Source: an uncultured Bacteroidota bacterium (lineage in GTDB: Bacteria; Bacteroidota; Bacteroidia; Chitinophagales; Chitinophagaceae). Taken from it: DNA of 9,380 nucleotides. How positions within the stretch are numbered: position 1 is the stretch's first letter; each line of letters begins with the position of its first letter. Location of the stretch: positions 1 to 9,380 of the forward strand of contig CAIYVS010000588.1 in NCBI GenBank assembly GCA_903929655.1, read 5' to 3'. The notes under the pieces were generated by a model that did no database searches, was not told where the DNA came from, and saw only the letters and a program-made list of their open reading frames with translations. This document shows, one piece after another, positions 1 to 6,187 of this stretch. The position numbers and the translations under genes are program-made.

Positions 1-248
1 ATGCTCTTTTCAATGGCGAAACTTGCTATGGATAATGGCCTGTAAAAATCATTCACAGCCCCTGCATGATAAGATGATGTAAATATTTCAGGAATAGCAG
101 CAATGCCTCTCTTAATAAGCGCATTTTCCTTTATGATATGTATATCATCCAGGGCATAATCATTTCTCAGCGTATTGGAATACACCAGCACACTGACTAC
201 GCATAAAAAAAACACCAATCTGCCCCTTCCAGAGATCATTTTTGCCAT
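1..248 (-). CDS. N-terminus of a GT39/TMTC-like membrane glycosyltransferase (partial)
   Basis: This reading frame stays open for 82 codons from an ATG at 248 to the left edge, so only the N-terminus is present. It shows a short basic start, a hydrophobic segment at about residues 10-24, then NTLRNDYALDD (26-35), a loop ending in IPEIF (52-56), and FYRPLS (68-73). An acidic DD pair just after the first membrane helix and a later YRPL motif are the hallmark of GT-C fold glycosyltransferases, in particular the GT39/TMTC-like, often TPR-tailed proteins common in Bacteroidota. Such proteins transfer sugars from lipid-linked donors at the membrane; the substrate cannot be told here. An in-frame ATG at 239 is an alternative start. 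The gene is divergent from the reductase at 497. Family placement is by motif memory on a fragment, so it is moderately sure; that this is a real coding start is more certain. Confidence 0.72.
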   Translation of the reverse strand, partial: MAKMISGRGRLVFFLCVVSVLVYSNTLRNDYALDDIHIIKENALIKRGIAAIPEIFTSSYHAGAVNDFYRPLSIASFAIEKS

Positions 249-276
249 CGCCCCAAATTTCAAGATTAATTTAAAA

Positions 277-308
277 TAAACATATGACGCTCGTCAAACA
301 TCGGCCAA
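277..308 (-). promoter_or_regulatory. Candidate Bacteroidota promoter of the glycosyltransferase gene
   Basis: On the minus strand a TTG (308-306), a 21-nt spacer and TATGTTTA (284-277) match the TTG / TAnnTTTG pattern with one mismatch in the -7 box. It lies about 30 nt upstream of the ATG at 248. A TGACG-CT-CGTCA palindrome (285-296) sits inside the spacer. The assignment rests on pattern matching only. Confidence 0.3.
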
Positions 309-419
309 TGGCACTCATATCACATTTTGACCATGCAACAAAGAGCATATAATGCATTCTCTTTTTTCTTACTGCATCCTGATTATTTTCTTAAATAACC
401 ATTATTATGCCGCATCTCA

Positions 420-450
420 TTGACTTGCTGACTTAGGCTTTATACTTTTG
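420..450 (+). promoter_or_regulatory. Bacteroidota-type promoter of the acetoacetyl-CoA reductase gene
   Basis: TTG at 420-422, a 20-nt spacer and TACTTTTG at 443-450 match the Bacteroidota -33 (TTG) and -7 (TAnnTTTG) elements exactly. Transcription would start near 455-458, giving a leader of about 40 nt before the ATG at 497. It is the best promoter match in the window. Confidence 0.6.
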
Positions 451-496
451 CATCCTCTTATATATATTATTACACAGTTTTTAAAAATATACTTTT

Positions 497-1243
497 ATGG
501 ATACCAGCAACAAATACGTAGCACTTGTCACAGGTGGCACCGGCGGCCTCGGCACCGATATGTGCAAAACCCTTGCCCGCGATGGTTATCATGTCATAGC
601 CAATTATCACAACCAGGAGAAAGCCGAGAAATGGTATGCCCGCATGAAATCTGAAGGATATGATTTCGATATGTACCAGGCCGACGTAAGCGATTTCGAC
701 GCAGTTGCAGCAATGATTGCCAAAATAGAAAAAGAAACTGCCCCCATAGATATTCTCGTTAACAACGCAGGTATTACCCGCGATGGTCAATTTCGTAAAA
801 TGACGCCACAAAACTGGGACATCGTCATCAAGACCAATCTCTACAGCGTTTTTAACTGCACCCGCAATGTCATCAACCAGATGTGCGACCGCAATTATGG
901 CCGCATCATCAATATATCGTCTGTTAACGGCCAGCGCGGACAGTTTGGCCAGGCCAACTATTCTGCAGCAAAAGCAGGCATACACGGTTTCACCAAAACG
1001 CTGGCTATGGAAGTAGCCCGCAAAGGTGTTACGGTAAACACTATTTCTCCCGGCTATATAGGCACCGATATGGTAATGGCTGTGGCAGAAGAAGTAAGGA
1101 ACAAGATCGTGGCAGAGATACCTATTGGCCGTTTAGGCGGTACAGAAGAAATTGCGCACCTCGTGTCCTTCCTTGCCAGCAAGGAAGCCAGCTTTATTAC
1201 AGGTGCCAACTATGCCATCAATGGTGGCCAGCATGTTTACTAA
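497..1243 (+). CDS. phaB: Acetoacetyl-CoA reductase, PhaB/FabG-type short-chain dehydrogenase
   Basis: The 248-residue product is a full-length classical SDR and fits the PhaB family length (about 246). It has the nucleotide-binding TGGTGGLG (12-19), NNAG (89-92) followed by ITRD and FRKM, catalytic Asn114, Ser142 in NISSVNGQ, Tyr155 and Lys159 in YSAAK, and SPGYIGTDM (184-192). The block SSVNGQRGQFGQANYSAAKAG is close to the known PhaB sequence and differs from typical FabG, which favours reduction of acetoacetyl-CoA to 3-hydroxybutyryl-CoA with NADPH in the cytoplasm. FabG (3-oxoacyl-ACP reductase) is the alternative. No thiolase or PHA synthase gene lies next to it in this window, so its pathway is not shown. 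The ATG at 497 is supported by the promoter at 420-450, and the gene ends in a hairpin terminator. There is no visible Shine-Dalgarno sequence; the upstream bases are A/T-rich, as is common in this phylum. Confidence 0.88.
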   Translation: MDTSNKYVALVTGGTGGLGTDMCKTLARDGYHVIANYHNQEKAEKWYARMKSEGYDFDMYQADVSDFDAVAAMIAKIEKETAPIDILVNNAGITRDGQFRKMTPQNWDIVIKTNLYSVFNCTRNVINQMCDRNYGRIINISSVNGQRGQFGQANYSAAKAGIHGFTKTLAMEVARKGVTVNTISPGYIGTDMVMAVAEEVRNKIVAEIPIGRLGGTEEIAHLVSFLASKEASFITGANYAINGGQHVY

Positions 1244-1264
1244 TGTGCAAATTTGAAAATATGC

Positions 1265-1296
1265 AAATGCCTGGTTTATTAATAAGCCGGGCATTT
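1265..1296. terminator. Rho-independent terminator between convergent genes
   Basis: A long hairpin (pairs 1265:1296 to about 1278:1283, including two G-T wobbles, core TGCCTGG / CCGGGCA) lies 21 nt after the reductase stop and is followed by TT at 1297-1298 to make a T5 run at 1294-1298. It is a good plus-strand terminator. The stop codon of the convergent membrane-protein gene (1297-1299) touches the hairpin, so it probably also ends transcription from the minus strand, where the T run is only three bases. Confidence 0.75.
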
Positions 1297-1704
1297 TTAG
1301 CTTATACCTGCATCATCATTCTTAGCCTGCTCATTATTGGCAGGCTCCTTTTTGGGAGAAAGAAAATAAGCTATTACAGCACCTATAAAAGTGCACATAA
1401 TAAGGGGTACTATAAAGAAACCATGCAAGCCATGCCTGGCATTTGCAATAAATCCCAACACACCACCTATTATCGACCCGCTATATGTTATCCCAACATA
1501 CTTTCTTTGCACCGTCTGAATACGGTTTAATGCAAAGAAAATGACTGCCGCAGCAATAAAAACCAAAGCCAGGCATATTAATACTGCAAACACTAAAAAT
1601 GTCATCAGGTCGCCTGTAGTGAAATTGCAGCTTTTGCATTGTTCTGCTCTTGCACAGGGAACTATGACCAAAAGAACTAAGCTTAGGGATAAGAACTTTT
1701 TCAT
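1297..1704 (-). CDS. Small exported multi-spanning membrane protein, function unknown
   Basis: The 135-residue product begins with MKKFLSLSL and a hydrophobic signal-like segment ending ARA-EQ (residue 20), then has a C-x-x-C pair (Cys23, Cys26), a strong membrane helix at about 33-59, a Gly-rich helix at about 76-88 (SIIGGVLGF) and another at about 95-115, and a polar, charged tail from about 117. This suggests an inner-membrane protein with two or three spans and a short cytoplasmic or periplasmic tail. I do not recognise the family. I chose the ATG at 1704; a GTG directly upstream at 1707 would add one residue but is the weaker choice. The gene is convergent with the reductase and shares its terminator. 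The Cys pair could bind metal or be redox-active, but that is speculation. Confidence 0.6.
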   Translation of the reverse strand: MKKFLSLSLVLLVIVPCARAEQCKSCNFTTGDLMTFLVFAVLICLALVFIAAAVIFFALNRIQTVQRKYVGITYSGSIIGGVLGFIANARHGLHGFFIVPLIMCTFIGAVIAYFLSPKKEPANNEQAKNDDAGIS

Positions 1705-1720
1705 CACAACTTCGTTTGTT

Positions 1721-1750
1721 GAAAGGTAGCTATAATGTATTAAATGTCAA
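1721..1750 (-). promoter_or_regulatory. Candidate promoter of the small membrane-protein gene
   Basis: On the minus strand TTG (1750-1748), a 19-nt spacer and TACCTTTC (1728-1721) fit the Bacteroidota pattern with one mismatch in the -7 box. It would give a very short leader (about 10 nt) before the ATG at 1704. The gene could instead be read through from the PorP/SprF gene 85 nt upstream, since no clear terminator is seen there. Confidence 0.32.
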
Positions 1751-1789
1751 AGGGAGCGTACCGGAGAGTCCATCGTTCGTTGGATAAAT

Positions 1790-2848
1790 CTAATAGTCCT
1801 CATTATTGGTATTTATATTTTCGAAACGGGGGCAAGCGAATGCTTTGTACTTTTTTCTGCGATCACCCCTGAAGAAGATGGATATTTCATAGCCACCGAA
1901 ATTGGTGGTAATGCGGCTAACAGAAGATGTAGGAATATCGTAAGAGAAAGTGAGCGAAGATTTCCGGTAGTCGAATTTGAAGGCGGGGATAATTGCATCG
2001 CCAAGGCGGCAAAATAATCCCAGGTAAATTTTTACAGACTTATTGTTAAGCACATCCCTGGCATTCCAACTCAGCATGCTGCCGAATATTGCCTCCCTGT
2101 AAGGGTCCTGCATCATATAGTCGGCATGTACAGTAAGTGCATATTGCTCATTGATCTTGTACTTAAATCCGAGGTTAAAACTTAGTTTGGTGTTAAGGTT
2201 GATCACGGCATCCTGGCCATTAAAACTCTCATTCGGTGTTGTGAGATGATATGCGGCTACTCCAAGATAATAGTTCACATGGTTATCCCTGCCTATAGAA
2301 CTGTTAAAGCTGGTGCCTGCAGAAAGATCGTAATTTTGAATGCGGTTGGAGCCTATTTTTTCATTGCTGGGATTGGTATTGTTAAATGCGCCGTTCTGGT
2401 ATTGGCTGCTAAAGGTCATTTTACTTAGATCTATATAGCGTTCTATATAGCCTCCGGCAAAACCAAGAGATAAGTAAGAGCGGTGAACATCGTTTAATGA
2501 TTTGCTGTAATTGATCGCAGGGTAGATCTGTACACTATTGAAATCGATACTACCCGCATGATCGAAACTGGCCGCGAAACCCAAGCTAAGACAATCGCCC
2601 ACTTCGTTAATATTTATCCTAGTTTCGGCATTTGCTACCGAAGTTGAAAAAGGCACCTGCAGGTTAGTCCACTGCACCCGGTAATTAACACCATACTTAT
2701 AATCTCCGCTGAAAATGCCTGCCAGTGCAGGGTTGCGAAATATAGCCAGGTCGTAAAACTGGGAAAAATGTATGTCCTGCCCATAGCTTACCACTCTGAT
2801 CAAGCCCAGGACAAAAAACATGCAAACTATTATTATTCCCTTTTTCAT
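1790..2848 (-). CDS. PorP/SprF-family type IX secretion outer-membrane protein
   Basis: The 352-residue product has a signal peptide (about 1-23, SYG-QD), then the family's N-terminal signature DIHFSQFYDLAIFRNPALAG (25-44) and YRVQW (56-60), followed by alternating amphipathic strands rich in Tyr, Gly and Asn that fit an outer-membrane beta-barrel. The C-terminal part has FSYDIPTSSV (301-310) and FGGYEISI (317-324), also typical, and a short tail with CPRF (339-342). Length fits the family (about 300-350). In Flavobacterium johnsoniae SprF is needed to export the adhesin SprB, whose gene lies just before it. Here the gene follows a type B cargo gene by 12 nt, so this is probably the dedicated secretion or anchoring partner of that cargo rather than core PorP. 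Translation is likely coupled with the upstream gene. Family call is firm; the pairing is an inference from gene order. Confidence 0.9.
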   Translation of the reverse strand: MKKGIIIVCMFFVLGLIRVVSYGQDIHFSQFYDLAIFRNPALAGIFSGDYKYGVNYRVQWTNLQVPFSTSVANAETRININEVGDCLSLGFAASFDHAGSIDFNSVQIYPAINYSKSLNDVHRSYLSLGFAGGYIERYIDLSKMTFSSQYQNGAFNNTNPSNEKIGSNRIQNYDLSAGTSFNSSIGRDNHVNYYLGVAAYHLTTPNESFNGQDAVINLNTKLSFNLGFKYKINEQYALTVHADYMMQDPYREAIFGSMLSWNARDVLNNKSVKIYLGLFCRLGDAIIPAFKFDYRKSSLTFSYDIPTSSVSRITTNFGGYEISIFFRGDRRKKYKAFACPRFENINTNNEDY

Positions 2849-2860
2849 TTTACAAAATAG

Positions 2861-4780
2861 CTACCTTACTAAAGAAATGTCGCCTTTTAATTCAATCGTT
2901 TCCCCGGTTTCGCAAACGGCGCTTAAGAAATAAACATAAACATCGGGTTTTAATTGTTTATTCATATAAGTGCCATCCCAGCCAAAGTCAGGATTGTTCA
3001 TCGGTATATTTCCTCCGTCATAAAGCAATTCGCCCCACCTGTCATACACCCTGAATATTTTTATAGAACTTATTCCCTTTCCGCTTGGGTAAAAGCGATC
3101 GTTCACACCATCGCCATTGGGTGTAAAGGTATTTGGCAGAAATATCTGGTCGGCGAGGCATTTAAGGTCGATCGTAACATCCGCCTTAGCCAGGCATCCC
3201 CCAATACCTGTGACGGTAATAGTATAAGTAGTTTTCTTTTGTGGCAAAGCAACAGGGTTTAAGCAATTGGTACAACTCAGATCCGCTGAAGGGGACCATT
3301 CATAAGAAACAGCATTTTGAACAGTGGCCTGCAATGTAACAGAGGTACCGGCTATGATGGTTTGCCCCTTGCCCACCTGCACCGCCGGTTGCGGGTAAAC
3401 TGTAACATTTACATGGTAAGTATCTACAAAGCATGTTCCCTGCTCAACAATAAGCGTATATAGGGTGCTGGTGGCAGGCGTAGCAATGGGGTTTGCGATC
3501 TGGTCATTGTCCAGGCCATATGCCGGCAGCCATAAATAATTGCTTCCGCCCTGTGCAGATAATTGAGCAGAACCACCGGGGCAGTAAGCAGCTCCCGGGC
3601 CAATGGTTTCAGGCATTTTCTGGATAATAGTTACACGAACGCTATCCTGTACGGTGCATCCGCTGCTGTCAGTAACAGTAAGACGGTAAGTGGTATTTGA
3701 TATGGGCTGAGCAATCGGGCTTGCGCAGGTGTCGCAGTTAAGTGTATTAGCCGGAGACCATAAATAAGTGAGCGGTGCAAAGCCACCGGCAATGCCGGAA
3801 AGCAATTGGATATCTGTATTGGGGCATATCGAAGTGTCATTCATATGCTGTAGTAGTGACAAGTTAGAAATACGTACCCTTGCAGTAAGTGTATCGGGGC
3901 AGCCAAAACCATTATAGGGTGTGCATATTACATGATAAGTTGTAGAAGTGGCTGGCGCTGCAATATTAATGGTGTCTCCACCTGCTATAGTGACGGAATA
4001 AGACGAATCCACCCATTGATAGGTTTGAAAACCCGGAGGTGCGCTTAAAGTTATATAGCCAGAATTATTGCACTGTGTCATCGTTATCTCAAAACGGCCA
4101 CAAGTCATATTTACGTATCCGTATCCCCAATGGCCCGATAAGGCACAATCCACCGACTCAAATTCGACGATCACGGTATGTCCTGAATACCCGGATAGAT
4201 TTAAAGAAGCTGTTGACCATGCCTTATAGTGAACGCTTGTATCCTGTGTTGATTGTGTAAAGCCGGGCAGCGCACCGGCAACGTAAGAAAAATTGCCGCA
4301 AGGTATAAGGGTGCCGGTGGCAGAATCTTTTGTACTGACCGTGAATTTGGGCTGTTGCGAAGGGATGTGGCCGGGATCCTGCATAACAATGGCATAGCGG
4401 TAAATGAGGGCGTAATCATTAACGCCTATAGGTACATGCACATAATACCTTGCTTTGTTCGTACAGTAATGAATGCTGTCAAAACCAATTTTCAGAGAAT
4501 GTATGCCCTGTGGATCTACTATCGGGAAACCACCATAAAAATCTGTAGCAGTGCCGCTGGTAATGGTAAATCTTTGTAGCGTCTGTGCAGACACAGGATA
4601 GACCTGCATCGTATCGACAAGAATGCCCGGACTCATGCCACTACCAATATAAGTGCCCTCAAAATATTGCCAGTAATTGAAAGTGCCCGAACTAAAGTCA
4701 ATATTGGGGGGGCAGTTTTGGGCGCTCGCCTGGCAAGAGAAGGATATAGTCAATATCAACACAATGTACCTAAGCATCAT
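2861..4780 (-). CDS. Secreted Ig-repeat adhesin-like protein with type B (CHU_C) T9SS sorting domain
   Basis: The 639-residue product starts with a signal peptide (about 1-20, ASA-QN). An N-terminal domain (about 22-235, beginning NCPPNIDFSSGTFNYW) looks like a beta-sandwich of the lectin/jelly-roll kind often found at the start of such proteins. Four Ig/PKD-like repeats follow, at about 236-305, 306-387, 388-462 and 463-540; each carries a W-S/L-P or YQW strand, a T-T/S-TY strand (TSTTY, SNTTY, TSTLY, KKTTY) and a closing Cys. The end (541-639) is a gliding-motility-associated C-terminal domain: LPNTFTPNGDGVND (548-561), VYDRWGELLYDGG (578-590), GWDGTYMNKQLKPDVYVYF (600-618). It is thus a large cell-surface or released protein exported by T9SS through the type B route, plausibly an adhesin. 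Two ATGs stand at 4780 and 4777; either start gives the same signal peptide. It heads an operon with the PorP/SprF gene. Confidence 0.9.
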   Translation of the reverse strand: MMLRYIVLILTISFSCQASAQNCPPNIDFSSGTFNYWQYFEGTYIGSGMSPGILVDTMQVYPVSAQTLQRFTITSGTATDFYGGFPIVDPQGIHSLKIGFDSIHYCTNKARYYVHVPIGVNDYALIYRYAIVMQDPGHIPSQQPKFTVSTKDSATGTLIPCGNFSYVAGALPGFTQSTQDTSVHYKAWSTASLNLSGYSGHTVIVEFESVDCALSGHWGYGYVNMTCGRFEITMTQCNNSGYITLSAPPGFQTYQWVDSSYSVTIAGGDTINIAAPATSTTYHVICTPYNGFGCPDTLTARVRISNLSLLQHMNDTSICPNTDIQLLSGIAGGFAPLTYLWSPANTLNCDTCASPIAQPISNTTYRLTVTDSSGCTVQDSVRVTIIQKMPETIGPGAAYCPGGSAQLSAQGGSNYLWLPAYGLDNDQIANPIATPATSTLYTLIVEQGTCFVDTYHVNVTVYPQPAVQVGKGQTIIAGTSVTLQATVQNAVSYEWSPSADLSCTNCLNPVALPQKKTTYTITVTGIGGCLAKADVTIDLKCLADQIFLPNTFTPNGDGVNDRFYPSGKGISSIKIFRVYDRWGELLYDGGNIPMNNPDFGWDGTYMNKQLKPDVYVYFLSAVCETGETIELKGDISLVR

Positions 4781-5105
4781 AGCAATCCTTTACATCGATT
4801 CAATCCAATTTAATAAGTTCTTTCCCCCGGCTTTTAAGCTATTTTCGGCGCTATCATAACAGGCTAAATGTCCTGGCTATTTGATAAAAACGCAATATAA
4901 ATTTACGGAAATTTTTTAATTTCAATTAATAATATATCTATGCTCATGTATGTAGTGAAACTAAAAAAGGCTTTCTTAGATTGTGCTTTCTGATCGTGCA
5001 TTGTTCCAAAGTTTCGGGACGGGAGCGGGAAAAGGTTACCAATGAGGAGTATAATAGCGGTAAAAATAAAACCAGCAGGAAATGTCATTAAATTTAAAAA
5101 TAATT

Positions 5106-5135
5106 TTGTAAAAAGTAACGAATTTGTTACTTTTA
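5106..5135 (+). promoter_or_regulatory. hicAB promoter
   Basis: TTG at 5106-5108, a 19-nt spacer and TACTTTTA at 5128-5135 match the Bacteroidota TTG / TAnnTTTG pattern with one mismatch at the last base. The resulting mRNA would begin near 5140-5143, leaving a leader of about 50 nt before the hicA ATG. The -7 box lies inside the right arm of the palindrome at 5111-5134. Confidence 0.5.
5111..5134. promoter_or_regulatory. 24-bp palindrome, candidate HicB operator
   Basis: Two perfect 9-nt arms, AAAAGTAAC (5111-5119) and GTTACTTTT (5126-5134), flank a 6-nt centre GAATTT whose AATT core is itself symmetric, so only the outermost centre pair is mismatched. It covers the spacer and -7 box of the hicAB promoter. 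HicB antitoxins with a C-terminal DNA-binding domain repress their own operon by binding such operators, so occupation here would block RNA polymerase. Site and symmetry are seen directly; the binding partner is inferred. Confidence 0.6.
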
Positions 5136-5193
5136 TGAAAACTGGCTAAGATGGCAACAATAATGTTAAATCAAATTGCAAAAAACCTGAGAA

Positions 5194-5379
5194 ATGAAAG
5201 GTTTGGAACTGGTACGAAAACTGGAAGCTGATGGCTGGTATGTAGTGGCCCAAAAAGGAAGCCATAAGCAATATAAACATCCAACAAAACAGGGGAAAGT
5301 GACAGTGCCCATTCATAAAGGAAAGGATATCCCCATTGGAACTTTAAAATCGATATTTAAACAAGCAGGGTGGAAATAA
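5194..5379 (+). CDS. hicA: HicA-family mRNA interferase toxin
   Basis: The 61-residue product matches HicA in length and along its whole sequence: an N-terminal helix (LELVRKLEADGW, 4-15), the strand with the GSHKQYKHP motif (22-30) holding the presumed catalytic His24, VTVPIHKGKDIPIGT (36-50) and the closing helix LKSIFKQAGW (51-60). HicA folds as a small double-stranded RNA-binding-like domain and cleaves mRNAs, halting translation, until bound by HicB. All the usual residues are present, so it should be active. It is the first gene of a pair, 30 nt before hicB, the toxin-first order usual for this family. The ATG at 5194 fits the family N-terminus exactly. An overlapping 26-codon frame (5151-5231) ends inside the gene. 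Confidence 0.93.
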   Translation: MKGLELVRKLEADGWYVVAQKGSHKQYKHPTKQGKVTVPIHKGKDIPIGTLKSIFKQAGWK

Positions 5380-5409
5380 AGCACTCTGTGCAGCAGAAAA
5401 TAATAAATT

Positions 5410-5790
5410 ATGAAACCGCTCAAGTTGATCGTAGAGAAATCCCAGGGAGAACTTTGGGGACGTGTGCAGTATGAGGATGACCTTTTGGTAACCAATGCAA
5501 GGACAGTAGAAAGCCTTGAAAGAAAAATGAAAACCCTTTTAAAGGATTTCCATGAGGTGGAACCAAAAGAAGTGCAGTTTGAGCGCCATTATGACCTTAC
5601 ATCTGTTTTTGAAAAATTTGATTACTTAAAAATATCAACCATAGCAGAACGAGCTGAAATTAATGCTACACTATTACGACAATATGCAAGCGGCATCAAA
5701 CACCCTTCTGCCAAACAAGCTAAAAAAGTAGAACAGGCCATTCATAAAATAGGGGCCGAACTTAGTAAGCTGGCAGTATATGCGCCTTAA
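5410..5790 (+). CDS. hicB: HicB-family antitoxin with C-terminal HTH
   Basis: The 126-residue product has the two-part form of HicB. Residues 1 to about 55 (KLIVEKSQGELWGRVQYEDD, then VESLERKMKTLLKDF) resemble the degenerate RNase H-like fold that masks HicA. Residues about 67-122 form a helix-turn-helix region: FEKFDYLKISTIAERAEI, then LLRQYASGIKHPSAKQAKKVEQAI, with the RQYASG-K-PS turn typical of the XRE-like HicB type in Bacteroidota. It therefore should both neutralise the toxin and bind DNA, most likely the palindrome at 5111-5134, giving autoregulation that depends on the toxin-antitoxin ratio. The gene follows hicA by 30 nt and is surely co-transcribed. The domain assignment is firm; the operator target is inferred. 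Confidence 0.9.
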   Translation: MKPLKLIVEKSQGELWGRVQYEDDLLVTNARTVESLERKMKTLLKDFHEVEPKEVQFERHYDLTSVFEKFDYLKISTIAERAEINATLLRQYASGIKHPSAKQAKKVEQAIHKIGAELSKLAVYAP

Positions 5791-5860
5791 AGTTCTGCTG
5801 CATCTTATTGGTATTGCCAACACACAAAGCCGCCTGGCATACCAACAAGGAGGGCGGAAT

Positions 5861-5915
5861 GGTTTGCTGCTCAGGCGACCGACAAAAGCTAAATAGCAAC
5901 CTGAAGATTTTTTTT
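5861..5915 (+). terminator. Possible terminator after hicAB
   Basis: GGTTTGCT (5861-5868) can pair with AGCAACC (5895-5901) with one bulged T, and a T8 run (5908-5915) follows 6 nt later. The loop is long (26 nt) and the gap before the T run is larger than usual, so this is a weak terminator candidate, placed about 70-120 nt after the hicB stop. Confidence 0.3.
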
Positions 5916-5937
5916 CTTTGAGCAAGAAGTGAAAAAA

Positions 5938-6107
5938 CACTTCGCCCTGCATGGGAACACTTCACCTAGCATGGGATATTAGCTTATTGGTTGATAGGTT
6001 GAATAGTTGGTGAGCGTAAAATGTTTTGCAATTTGTTAAGCCAATGGCAAATCTGAAGATTTGCGGTAAATACGACGAAGAGATGGAGCACTTTGCCGAG
6101 CATGGGA
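5938..6107 (+). repeat. Three diverged 19-nt direct repeats
   Basis: The consensus CACTTYRCCNWGCATGGGA occurs at 5938-5956, 5958-5976 and 6089-6107. The first two copies are 20 nt apart start to start, like a minisatellite. The third is separated by 112 nt but keeps the same upstream context: CTGAAGATTT stands 37 nt before copy one (5901-5910) and 36 nt before copy three (6053-6062). That indicates a duplicated unit of about 60 nt rather than chance similarity. Confidence 0.6.
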
Positions 6108-6187
6108 CAAAAACAGGGAGCCCATAACATACATTATGCTTTCCAGATAACATTTAGCTGCATCATTTCAAATGCCATTCACAGAAC

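Larger units (their letters stand above)
4781..5193. other. Divergent intergenic region before the type B cargo gene and hicA
   Basis: This 413-nt A/T-rich stretch lies between the divergent cargo gene and hicA. Its right end holds the hicAB promoter and palindrome. I found no convincing promoter for the minus-strand cargo gene; the nearest -7-like string (TAAATTGG, minus strand, about 50 nt upstream of the gene) lacks a TTG at the right distance. A 61-codon minus-strand frame at 4903-5088 has a hydrophobic start but no other support. Confidence 0.5.

Noticed and set aside
341..370. Hairpin AAGAG / CTCTT followed by a T run, as a terminator
   Set aside because: Only 5 bp pair around a 13-nt loop, and no gene upstream on the plus strand would need a terminator here.
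470..985. 171-codon minus-strand frame opposite the reductase gene
   Set aside because: Entirely antisense to a well-supported SDR gene; its translation shows no family features.
4903..5088. 61-codon minus-strand frame with a hydrophobic start
   Set aside because: No promoter, no recognisable family and a low-complexity A/T-rich end; it may be chance in intergenic DNA.
5938..6107. CRISPR array
   Set aside because: Only three diverged 19-nt copies, two of them separated by a single base and the third by 112 nt; no regular spacers and no cas genes.
5674..6153. Three overlapping minus-strand frames (5674-5952, 5762-5965, 5962-6153)
   Set aside because: They overlap each other, the end of hicB or the repeats, and read through repeat DNA with Cys/Arg-rich, unprotein-like composition.
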